A stretch of DNA of 49,030 nt from UBA668 sp038328705 (lineage in GTDB: Bacteria; Actinomycetota; Acidimicrobiia; Acidimicrobiales; Ilumatobacteraceae). The number at the start of each line of letters is the position of its first letter. Position 1 is the first letter of the stretch. Of this stretch, positions 39,988 through 49,030 are shown piece by piece. Under the pieces are notes generated by a model, which worked only from the letters and a program-made list of their open reading frames with translations, did no database searches and was not told the origin of the DNA. The DNA lies in the NCBI GenBank assembly GCA_038328705.1, contig JBBQMG010000010.1, forward strand, positions 1 through 49,030. Reading direction: 5' to 3'. Made by a program: the position numbers and the translations under genes.

Positions 39988-40761
39988 ATGGCACAGGCAA
40001 TCCAGTCACGCGAGCCGGTCAGCGGCACCGCACTGACACCGAAGAAGCGCAAGAAGTTCTTCCTGCTCGACCTCTACAGCACCGCCGTTGGCAAGAAGTA
40101 TGCCATGGCACTCAGCGGCATTGCGCTGATCGGGTTCGTGGTTGCGCACATGGTCGGTAACTTGAAGATGTACCTCGGCATGGAGGACTTCAACCACTAC
40201 GCCGAGTTCCTGCGCGAGCTACTTGTACCCATCTTGCCGCGTACCGTTGCCCTGTGGCTGATGCGCTTCGGCCTCATCGGCGCCGTTGCGCTGCACGTGC
40301 ACGCGGCCTACAGCCTCACCCGTCTCAACCACGCTGCTCGCTCGGTGAAGTACCAGAGCCCGCGCGACTATCAAGTCGCGTCGTTCGCCAGCCGTACCAT
40401 GCGCTGGACCGGCATCATCGTGCTGCTCTTCCTGGCCTGGCACCTGGCCGACCTCACGTGGGGCTTCGCCAACAACGTGGGCGTCAGTGCCGCTGACGGC
40501 GAGTTCGTGCGCGGCGATGCCTACGGCAACGTCGTGCGCAGCTTCGAACGCGTACCGGTCGCGGTGCTCTACATCGTGGCCAACATTGCACTCGGCACGC
40601 ACCTGTTCCACGGTGTGTGGAGCCTCTTCCAGTCGATGGGTTGGAACAACCCTCACTTCAAGATGTGGCGTAAGTACATCGCAATCGGCATCGCCACCCT
40701 CGTGGTGGTCGGGAACGTGTCGTTCCCCATTGCCGTGCTGGCCGGGATCGTAGGGAAGTGA
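39988..40761 (+). CDS. sdhC: succinate dehydrogenase cytochrome b subunit
   Basis: The 257-residue protein has five hydrophobic helices and is the single-subunit cytochrome b558 type membrane anchor, holding two hemes and the quinone site for succinate oxidation. YSTAVGKKYAMALSGIALIGFVVAHMVGNLKMYLG, in consecutive stretches, is the conserved first helix with its heme His; later His residues occur in LHVHAAYSL, LAWHLADL and GTHLFHGVW. No separate sdhD is present, consistent with this type. Start choice: ATG at 39988 has GGAAAGG upstream, but a GTG at 39952 lies 5 nt after TACCGT and could be a leaderless start adding 12 residues. First gene of sdhCAB. Confidence 0.93.
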   Translation: MAQAIQSREPVSGTALTPKKRKKFFLLDLYSTAVGKKYAMALSGIALIGFVVAHMVGNLKMYLGMEDFNHYAEFLRELLVPILPRTVALWLMRFGLIGAVALHVHAAYSLTRLNHAARSVKYQSPRDYQVASFASRTMRWTGIIVLLFLAWHLADLTWGFANNVGVSAADGEFVRGDAYGNVVRSFERVPVAVLYIVANIALGTHLFHGVWSLFQSMGWNNPHFKMWRKYIAIGIATLVVVGNVSFPIAVLAGIVGK

Positions 40762-40766
40762 CTGAC

Positions 40767-42688
<1,922 letters not shown>

Positions 42689-42692
<4 letters not shown>

Positions 42693-43465
42693 GCAACCAT
42701 CTGGAAAACCTCACCCTCAAGATCTGGCGCCAGGACGGCCCCGCCGACACTGGTCGTTTCGAGGGCTACCGCATCGACAGCATCAGCGACGAGGCATCGT
42801 TCCTGGAGATGCTCGACGTGCTCAACGAGAAGCTGATCGGCGAAGGCAAGGAAGCCATCACGTTCGACCACGACTGTCGTGAAGGCATCTGCGGCACCTG
42901 TTCACTGATGATCGATGGGCAAGCACATGGTCCGCAGCGCGGCACCGCCACCTGTCAGCTGCACATGCGCAAGTTCAACAGCGGCGACACCATCGTCGTC
43001 GAGCCGTTCCGCGCCACGGCGTTCCCGATCCTCAAGGACCTGATGGTCGACCGGGCACCGCTCGACCGCATCATCGAGGCCGGTGGCTTCATCACCGCCG
43101 CCACCGGCGGCGCACAAGACGCGAACATCATCCCGGTGCCCAAGCCGGTTGCCGACGGGGCGATGGACGCAGCCGAGTGCATCGGCTGCGGCGCCTGTGT
43201 CGCCGCCTGCCCCAATGGTGCCGCCAACCTCTTCACAGCTGCCAAGGTCAGCCACCTCAACCTGCTGCCGCAAGGCCAGGCCGAGCGCTGGAGCCGGGTC
43301 GAGGCAATGGTGGAAACCATGGACCAGTACTTCGGTTCGTGCACCAACCATGGCGAGTGCGAAGCCGCATGCCCGAAGGGCATCAGCATCGACTTCATTG
43401 CGCTGATGAACAAGGACTTCCGCCGGGCAAAGGTCAAGAACCGCAAACTGATCAGCCAGATCTGA
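42689..43465 (+). CDS. sdhB: succinate dehydrogenase iron-sulfur subunit
   Basis: The 258-residue protein passes electrons from FAD to the quinone site. The [2Fe-2S] ligands are in CREGICGTCSLMIDG and the Cys of TATCQL. The [4Fe-4S] and [3Fe-4S] ligands are in CIGCGACVAACPNGAANL, SCTNHGECEAACPKGIS. The start is the GTG of a GTGA overlap with the sdhA stop, showing coupled translation. It completes the sdhCAB operon, which with mdh covers two TCA-cycle steps in this window. Confidence 0.96.
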
Positions 43466-43502
43466 CGTGGTTCGCCGGGAAGCCTCGGCTAATTTCTACG
43501 TC

Positions 43503-44432
43503 ATGCACGAAGTCCCTTTCACTTTCTTCCGCGGGTTCACCATGGGTGCGGCCGACGTCGTGCCAGGGGTCTCAGGTGGCACCGTGGCGCTGGTGTTCGG
43601 CATCTACCACCGGCTGATCGAAGCAATCCGCACCGGTTCGCGAGCGCTGGGTCGGCTACTGAAGTTCGATGTGTCCGGCGCGGTCGCGCTGCTGCGCGAG
43701 GTGGAGTGGAAGTTCCTGCTGCCGCTGCTCGCCGGCGTGCTCACCGCCGTCGCCGTGCTCTCAGGCATCGTCAAGCATCTGCTCGAGAACAACCCCGTCG
43801 AGATGGCCGGCCTGTTCCTCGGGCTGGTGGCCGGGTCGGTGGTGGTGGCCTGGCAGCTGCTCGATCGGCGCGACACGCTTCGGGTGATCGTGCTCCTCGC
43901 AGTCAGCGCGGCCACCTTCGTGCTGCTTGGTCTGCGCAAGGGCACGTCGGAAGAAAGCGTTGACCAGATCGACAACCCTGCGTTGTGGGCCTACTTCCTG
44001 TCTGGCGCGGTGGCCATCTGCGCCATGATCCTGCCTGGCATCAGCGGCTCGTTCATCCTGGTCACCCTCGGCATGTACGGGGCGGTGCTGGGCTCGGTGA
44101 ACGATCGCGACCTGCTCGCCGTCGGCGCGGTGGCACTTGGCTGTGTGGTCGGTCTTGCGCTGTTCTCGCAGGTGCTGCACTGGGCGCTGAGCCGGCACTA
44201 CTCCACCGTCATGGCAGTGCTCATCGGTCTGATGCTGGGTTCTCTGCGGGTGCTGTGGCCCTGGCCGGCCGGTGTCGACAGTACCGCCATCGAGGCGCCG
44301 TCCGCCCCCGTGACGCTGCCGGTGATCCTCGCCCTCGTCGGCTTCGTGGTGGTCGTGGCCGTCGACGTCGTGGGTAAGAAGTTTGAGCACCGCTCCACCA
44401 CGGACGAGGCCGATGAACTGCGCTCGGTGTAG
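43503..44432 (+). CDS. DUF368 membrane protein, probable polyprenyl-phosphate transporter
   Basis: The 309-residue protein has eight or nine hydrophobic segments and the two repeated family motifs, GFTMGAADVVPGVSGGTVAL near the N-terminus and ICAMILPGISGSFILVTLG in the second half. DUF368 proteins are reported to return undecaprenyl phosphate across the membrane for cell-wall and glycan synthesis. The ATG at 43503 is chosen; a GTG at 43467 is in frame but would only add a hydrophilic stretch without support. It follows sdhB by 37 bp and may be read through from it. Confidence 0.88.
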   Translation: MHEVPFTFFRGFTMGAADVVPGVSGGTVALVFGIYHRLIEAIRTGSRALGRLLKFDVSGAVALLREVEWKFLLPLLAGVLTAVAVLSGIVKHLLENNPVEMAGLFLGLVAGSVVVAWQLLDRRDTLRVIVLLAVSAATFVLLGLRKGTSEESVDQIDNPALWAYFLSGAVAICAMILPGISGSFILVTLGMYGAVLGSVNDRDLLAVGAVALGCVVGLALFSQVLHWALSRHYSTVMAVLIGLMLGSLRVLWPWPAGVDSTAIEAPSAPVTLPVILALVGFVVVVAVDVVGKKFEHRSTTDEADELRSV

Positions 44433-44484
44433 TCGTTCACCGTCCGGTCACCAACCGGTCGCCTAGGGGCGATAGGAAGTGGCC

Positions 44485-45312
44485 ATGCGCATTCTGGTGA
44501 CCAACGACGACGGTATCGACTCCATCGGATTGCACGTCCTGGCTCGAGCCATGCGCGCCCACGGCGAGGTGGTGATTGCTGCCCCTGACCGTGAGTACTC
44601 GGGCGCCGGAGCCGCAGTCGGCGCGCTGCATCTCATGCAGCCCGAGACCCGACGCGAGGATGTCGACGGCGTCGACGAGGCATGGTCGGTCACCGGTCCA
44701 CCGGCTTTGTGTGTGATGTTCGCCACGCTTGGCCTGTTCGGCGAACCGTTCGACCTCGTCGTCGCCGGCATCAACCCCGGCGCCAACGTGGGCCGCAGCG
44801 TCTACCACTCCGGCACCGTCGGCGCCGCGCTCACGGCACGGTCGCGGGGTATCAGCGGTGTCGCAGTGAGCCAGTCTGTCACCGGCTTCGGTGTCGAGGG
44901 CCAGGGTTGGGACGAGATGCTCATCGGTCAGCAGTGGGACACAGCAGCGACCGTCGCCGACGTGGTGGTCGGCGGCCTCATCGCGCAGCTTCCAGCCGAA
45001 CCGGTGGTTTTGAACCTCAACGTGCCCAACGTGGCGACAGACCAGATCGTTGGTTGGCGACGGACCGAAGTCGGGACGCTTCCGCAGCGCGCGATGGCGG
45101 TTGCCCGCATGGAACCGATGGTCGGCCATGAAGCGGCCTTCTCGGTGAAGATGACGTGGGGTGAAGCCGTTGAACTGCCGATCAGCACCGACGTTGGTGC
45201 AGTGGATGCCGGCGAGGTGTCGGTCACGTACATCACCCGCCTGGAGGCGCACCCGATTCCCGGTCCCACCGAGGCGGAAGCCCATCTCGACCGTTGGTTG
45301 CAGTTGCGCTGA
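44485..45312 (+). CDS. surE: 5'/3'-nucleotidase SurE
   Basis: The 275-residue protein starts with the SurE hallmark MRILVTNDDGIDSIGLHVLA, whose DD pair binds the metal. VIAAPDREYSGAGAAV and VAGINPGANVGRSVYHSGTVGAALTA (in two parts) complete the active site. It dephosphorylates nucleoside monophosphates and possibly short polyphosphate, in nucleotide salvage or stress survival. AGGAAG lies about 6 nt before the ATG, so this gene has a conventional leader. It converges on the GH2 gene with 9 bp between stops. Confidence 0.95.
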   Translation: MRILVTNDDGIDSIGLHVLARAMRAHGEVVIAAPDREYSGAGAAVGALHLMQPETRREDVDGVDEAWSVTGPPALCVMFATLGLFGEPFDLVVAGINPGANVGRSVYHSGTVGAALTARSRGISGVAVSQSVTGFGVEGQGWDEMLIGQQWDTAATVADVVVGGLIAQLPAEPVVLNLNVPNVATDQIVGWRRTEVGTLPQRAMAVARMEPMVGHEAAFSVKMTWGEAVELPISTDVGAVDAGEVSVTYITRLEAHPIPGPTEAEAHLDRWLQLR

Positions 45313-45321
45313 GTTGCTCGG

Positions 45322-47457
45322 CTACGCCTGCGTGCCGAGGTCGTTGCGCCTGTGCACGGTGGACGTGTATCTGTTGGTGACCGTCGTTGCGGAATGCTCG
45401 AGTGTGAGATCCAGCCATAGCTCGCCAGCCACTTCCGGAACCACGAACTGGGCAGTTCCTACGCGTACGCAGCTGTCGGGCGGTACGTCGCCGCTCCATG
45501 ACCATTCGTGGCTGCCGCCCGGCCAGCGCAGCGTGGCGGTGCACTGCACGTCTTCCAGCAGCGTGCGCAGGTCGCTGACCACGTGCACGTCGAGTGCGAT
45601 GGCCTCTCCCGTGATCAGCGAATCGCTTAGGCGATCGGCGACGACGATGACCGGGTGACAGGCTTCGATGACCGCCTGGTAGGCCAGCTTCGGGCGTCGT
45701 TCGTGGTCGAGCACACCCCAGGAGACGGACGGTGACGGGTCGTTCAGACTCAGGAAACAGAAGCCGCCCGTCGGCCGATACTTCAGCCGGCGGAAGGTCT
45801 CGATCTGATGCCGTAGTAGTTCGGCCTGATACCGCTGCGTGGCTTCCCGCCATGAGTCGAACGTTGCGTACGACCCCGGCGGTACGTGTTGCTCGAAGGG
45901 GTCGATCTGTAGACCGTGGTGCTCGGCAAGGTGATGCCAATCGAGTGCGGGCCAGCGCTCGGGCTGCATGAACTCAGCGCTGTTCGGAACCGACTGCGCG
46001 CCGAACTCGCTGACGAAGCGCACCATGCGCGGAACGGCTGCGGCGAAGCCGTCGACGTGGGCGCCCTCACCGTGGAACCAACCGAAGAAGAGGTGGCTGT
46101 CGGTGCCGTCCAGTTGCGGAATGTGGGGAGCGACACCGCTGTGTGCAATGACGCTGCGCGTCTCGTCGGCGGCTTCGAATGCGCGCTTCACCCATCGATC
46201 GAGAATGGACTTGTTCCAAGTTGGCCGCTGTTGCTGCAGCACGTTGCGCACGATGGAGGAACCCAGTGCCTTGCCGCGAGCATCGTGGGCTGCGATTGGT
46301 TCGTTGTGTGCGCACCACACGGCGATGCTGGGGTGATGGCCCAGAAGGTCGACCGCCTCGCGAGCCTGGCGCACGGCTTCCTTGCGGATGGTACGGGCGT
46401 AGCCCCATTGCAGCGGGAAGTCCTGCCATACGAGCATGCCGAGTTCGTCGGCGGCGTCGTACACCTCGGGTCGCGCGATGTGCCCATTGACGCGCACGAG
46501 GTCGAGGCCAGCGTCGCGTGCCAGTTCCACATCACGACGCACTTCGGCCGGCGTTGCCTTCGCGAGTGCTGCGCAAGTTGGTGCGAGGTTGGCGCCTTTT
46601 ACGAACAGCCGCTCGCCGTTGACCGAGAAGGTCCAGTCCTGCAGTGCGACTTCACGCAGGCCGGTGCGGACGCTGCGTTGGTCGCTGGCCTGGCCATCGA
46701 CGAGCACCTCCACGTGTACTTGGGTGAGGTGCTGCTCGCCGAGGCTCCACGGCCACCACAGCTTCGGCTCCTTGACATCCAGCGTCCAGTCGACCTCGTT
46801 GAGACCCTTGGCAAGCGACTGTGTGTGCTCAGCGAGCACCAGCCCGTCAACCGAAGTGCGCACCAGCACGATCTGCGAACGGTCGGCGTCGAGTCGCGCG
46901 TGTAGCCGCAGGTGGGCCCGCGCATCGTTGGCGTCACGGCACAGGACCCGCAAGCGATCCAGTCGCACGACTCCGGTGTCGTCGATGCGAACCGGCCGCC
47001 ACAGGCCACCAGGGTTCCACGACGGGTCGATGGAATCCGAGTGCTGCAGTACGCCGGTGATATTGCGTTTCGACGCGCGTTGACGCTGTGGCGAGCACGA
47101 CAGCTCGATTGCCAGCACGTGGTCGGTGGACAGTCGCGAGAGGTCGGTGATGTCGAAACTGTGGGGGAAGAAGTAGCCCTCAGGGTCTCCGAGGTAGGCG
47201 CCGTCCAGCCACACATCGGCTTGATAGAAGGTGCCATCCAACGTGACGAAACGGCGCCGGCCGGGTGTCGGCGCATCGAGGTGAAATCGGTGGCGGTAGA
47301 TCAGCGGACCATCGCTGTCGGCGAAGGCTGGGTTCGAGCGCCAGTGACCTGGAACGTCGATGGTTGACCACGCGGTGTCGTCGTATTCGAGGCTGACGCC
47401 CTCACGTCGCACCTCATCATCGGCGATGCACGCCCGCCAGGTTCCCGACAGCTCCAC
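45322..47457 (-). CDS. glycoside hydrolase family 2 protein (beta-mannosidase/beta-galactosidase-like)
   Basis: The 711-residue enzyme has the GH2 layout: an N-terminal sugar-binding domain (WSTIDVPGHWRSNPAF, IYRHRFHLDAP), an immunoglobulin-like domain (LKEPKLWWPWSLGEQHLTQVHV-type region), a TIM barrel with acid/base Glu in AVWCAHNEPIAA and nucleophile Glu in FVSEFGAQSVPN, and a C-terminal beta domain. KLWWPWSLG and WQDFPLQWGY point to the beta-mannosidase branch. No signal peptide is seen, suggesting action on imported oligosaccharides, as for the fucosidase. The GTG start is supported by TACGAT 7 nt upstream. Confidence 0.88.
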   Translation of the reverse strand: MELSGTWRACIADDEVRREGVSLEYDDTAWSTIDVPGHWRSNPAFADSDGPLIYRHRFHLDAPTPGRRRFVTLDGTFYQADVWLDGAYLGDPEGYFFPHSFDITDLSRLSTDHVLAIELSCSPQRQRASKRNITGVLQHSDSIDPSWNPGGLWRPVRIDDTGVVRLDRLRVLCRDANDARAHLRLHARLDADRSQIVLVRTSVDGLVLAEHTQSLAKGLNEVDWTLDVKEPKLWWPWSLGEQHLTQVHVEVLVDGQASDQRSVRTGLREVALQDWTFSVNGERLFVKGANLAPTCAALAKATPAEVRRDVELARDAGLDLVRVNGHIARPEVYDAADELGMLVWQDFPLQWGYARTIRKEAVRQAREAVDLLGHHPSIAVWCAHNEPIAAHDARGKALGSSIVRNVLQQQRPTWNKSILDRWVKRAFEAADETRSVIAHSGVAPHIPQLDGTDSHLFFGWFHGEGAHVDGFAAAVPRMVRFVSEFGAQSVPNSAEFMQPERWPALDWHHLAEHHGLQIDPFEQHVPPGSYATFDSWREATQRYQAELLRHQIETFRRLKYRPTGGFCFLSLNDPSPSVSWGVLDHERRPKLAYQAVIEACHPVIVVADRLSDSLITGEAIALDVHVVSDLRTLLEDVQCTATLRWPGGSHEWSWSGDVPPDSCVRVGTAQFVVPEVAGELWLDLTLEHSATTVTNRYTSTVHRRNDLGTQA

Positions 47458-47464
47458 GCGTGGG

Positions 47465-47470
47465 ATCGTA
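47465..47470 (-). promoter_or_regulatory. TACGAT -10 element of the GH2 gene
   Basis: On the minus strand TACGAT ends 7 nt before the GTG at 47457. It supports this start over other candidates in the upstream open frame. Confidence 0.45.
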
Positions 47471-47518
47471 ACGGCAATTAGGCGCTGGCTCGCCTCCGCA
47501 TGTCGCCACGACCGCGGG

Positions 47519-47524
47519 TATGGT
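47519..47524 (+). promoter_or_regulatory. TATGGT -10 element of the MoxR-type ATPase gene
   Basis: TATGGT ends exactly 6 nt before the ATG at 47531, predicting a leaderless transcript. Confidence 0.5.
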
Positions 47525-47530
47525 CGCCGT

Positions 47531-48943
47531 ATGTCCAACCGCGCAACGACTCTCGGTGAACTGAAGACTTCGGGCTGGCAGTCCGTGCCGGTGAAGGAGG
47601 AGATCCGTCGCAACGCGGTCACCCGAATTTCAGCCGGCCAGCCTCTGTTCGAAGGCGTCCTGGGCTACGAGCACACGGTAATGCCGCAGCTGGAGAACGC
47701 ACTGCTAGCGGGCCACGACATCATCTTCCTGGGCGAGCGCGGGCAGGCCAAGACTCGCATGATTCGTTCGCTCACCGGCCTGCTCGACGAGTGGATGCCC
47801 ATCGTCGCCGGCAGTGAGATCAATGACGACCCGTTCAACCCGGTCAGCAAGCACGCTCGCGATCTGGTCGCCGAACTGGGCGACGCCACCCCGCTGACGT
47901 GGGTGCATCGCGACGATCGTTTCGGAGAGAAGCTCGCCACCCCGGACACGTCGATTTCCGACTTGATCGGTGAGGTCGACCCCATCAAGGTGGCCGAGGG
48001 TCGCTACCTCAGCGACGAGCTGACGTTGCACTACGGCCTGGTGCCGCGGACCAACCGTGGCATATTCGCGATCAACGAGATTCCCGACCTTGCCGAGCGC
48101 ATTCAGGTCGGCCTGCTCAACGTCTTGGAAGAGCGCGACGTGCAGATCCGCGGCTACAAGATTCGTCTGCCGCTCGATGTGCTGTTGGTCGCTTCGGCCA
48201 ACCCGGAGGACTACACCAACCGCGGCCGCATCATCACCCCGCTGAAGGACCGTTTCGGCAGCCAGATCCGCACGCACTACCCGCTCGACGCCGAGACAGA
48301 GATGACCATCATGCGCCAGGAGGCGCGGCCGGCAACGGTGGGCGACGTCACTGTCACCGTGCCTGCCTACCTCGAGCGGGTCGTCGCCACGTTCAGCCAG
48401 TTGGCTCGCAGCAGCAATCAGGTCAACCAGCGCAGTGGCGTCAGCGTTCGTCTCTCGGTCAGCAACGTCGAAGTGTTGGGAGCAAACGCACTTCGTCGTG
48501 GCCTCCGTGCCGGCGAGAATTTCGTCGTCCCGCGCGTCAGCGACCTCGGCGCACTGGCCGCCAGCACCAGCGGCAAGGTGGAGATCGAATCGTTGGAGGA
48601 GGGGCGTGAAGGCGTCATCCTCGAGAATCTCATCAAGGCTTCGGTACTCACCGTCTTCAAGGAGCTGGTGTCGCTCGACCAAGTGCGCGATGTCGTCGCA
48701 GCCTTCGAGGAAGGCGTTGTTGCGCACACGGGCGAAGACATTCCGTCCACTGACCTCGCCGCCCTGCTGGGCGAAGTGCCTGCGATGCAGGCCGCCGTGC
48801 TGTTGCTCACCGGTGGTGACGAGACGCCAGCTGCGGTGGCCGCCGCCGTCGAGTTCGTGCTCGAGGGTTTGCACCTGTCGAAGCGACTTAACAAGGACGG
48901 TGCCGCGGGCGGCTCCGGCGCCACCTACCGAGGCCGCGGCTGA
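47531..48943 (+). CDS. MoxR/magnesium-chelatase-like AAA+ ATPase
   Basis: The 470-residue protein belongs to the MoxR/ChlI-related AAA+ group. Walker A is GERGQAKTRM, the Walker B region is GIFAINEIPDLAERIQVGLL, and sensor 1 is VLLVASANPEDYTNRG followed by PLKDRFGSQIRTHYPLD. A helical C-terminal domain follows. Such ATPases usually work with a von Willebrand factor A protein encoded next to them to insert metals or remodel complexes. Here the following bases on the same strand show no such gene, but the window ends after 87 bp, so a partner could lie just beyond. Confidence 0.9.
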   Translation: MSNRATTLGELKTSGWQSVPVKEEIRRNAVTRISAGQPLFEGVLGYEHTVMPQLENALLAGHDIIFLGERGQAKTRMIRSLTGLLDEWMPIVAGSEINDDPFNPVSKHARDLVAELGDATPLTWVHRDDRFGEKLATPDTSISDLIGEVDPIKVAEGRYLSDELTLHYGLVPRTNRGIFAINEIPDLAERIQVGLLNVLEERDVQIRGYKIRLPLDVLLVASANPEDYTNRGRIITPLKDRFGSQIRTHYPLDAETEMTIMRQEARPATVGDVTVTVPAYLERVVATFSQLARSSNQVNQRSGVSVRLSVSNVEVLGANALRRGLRAGENFVVPRVSDLGALAASTSGKVEIESLEEGREGVILENLIKASVLTVFKELVSLDQVRDVVAAFEEGVVAHTGEDIPSTDLAALLGEVPAMQAAVLLLTGGDETPAAVAAAVEFVLEGLHLSKRLNKDGAAGGSGATYRGRG

Positions 48944-48960
48944 CCTCGACCTCAGCGCGA

Positions 48961-49030
48961 TCAACCGTCGAGGAAGGCTTGGCCGCTGTCTTTGAGTTCG
49001 CGACGCTCGGTGGCGATACCGGGGCGTTCG
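48961..49030 (-). CDS. C-terminal end of an unidentified gene (partial)
   Basis: The last 70 bases read on the minus strand as an open frame ending ERPGIATERRELKDSGQAFL-DG and a TGA at 48961-48963. Codons mostly end in G or C, as in real genes here. It is too short to identify. It would converge on the ATPase gene with 17 bp between stops. Confidence 0.45.
   Translation of the reverse strand, partial: ERPGIATERRELKDSGQAFLDG

Noticed and set aside
38364..40160. A 598-codon plus-strand frame across the IS element into sdhC
   Set aside because: It is antisense to the intact transposase and crosses the IS boundary, so it cannot be an old gene.

Overview
The window is a gene-dense, high-GC bacterial chromosome segment with about 40 protein genes, several GTG starts and many short gaps or overlaps. 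The gene set (DUF3097, DUF2510 and DUF4349 proteins, an ECF42 sigma factor with its DGPF partner, a fused indolepyruvate ferredoxin oxidoreductase, a membrane proton pyrophosphatase, a three-gene succinate dehydrogenase) points to an actinobacterium. I infer an Acidimicrobiia-like aerobic heterotroph; the rank below phylum is a guess. No rRNA, tRNA, CRISPR array or prophage was seen.

Layout. 1-3.9 kb: tail of an ECF41/SigJ-like sigma factor, a methyltransferase, a GH29 alpha-L-fucosidase, and a DGPF protein/ECF42 sigma pair behind a recognisable ECF42-type promoter. 3.9-8.2 kb: indolepyruvate ferredoxin oxidoreductase, a small helical protein and YbaK, with a 20-bp tandem repeat spanning the ybaK start. 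8.2-12.3 kb: an SGNH-like lipoprotein, a three-gene ABC exporter and a proline-tailed membrane protein. 12.3-17.6 kb: purH, a DUF2510 membrane protein, metF and an aldehyde dehydrogenase. 17.6-21.7 kb: two tandem acyltransferase-3/SGNH membrane proteins. 21.7-27.6 kb: mdh, deoD, a NirK-like copper protein with a three-cysteine regulator, an Fpg-like glycosylase, an SCP2-like protein and an unknown protein. 27.6-36 kb: an ECF sigma/anti-sigma pair, a methyltransferase, an unknown protein, DUF3097, DUF4349, DedA and hppA. 36-39.9 kb is the accessory part: a Fic protein, a truncated FtsX-like permease and a complete IS1380-family element. 40-49 kb: sdhCAB, DUF368, surE, a GH2 glycosidase, a MoxR-type ATPase and the tail of one more gene.

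Central metabolism (mdh, sdhCAB, purH, metF, hppA) alternates with glycan use (GH29, GH2), envelope work (acyltransferases, DedA and DUF368 lipid-carrier transporters) and three sigma-factor genes. The most general signal is a TAnnnT hexamer ending 6-9 nt before the start codon of at least 15 genes, which predicts that most transcription units here are leaderless. Other points of interest are the ybaK start-codon repeat, the NirK-like/regulator pair with a dyad at its promoter, the sigma/anti-sigma pair with a large extracytoplasmic domain, and a 122-bp antisense overlap between DUF3097 and DUF4349.
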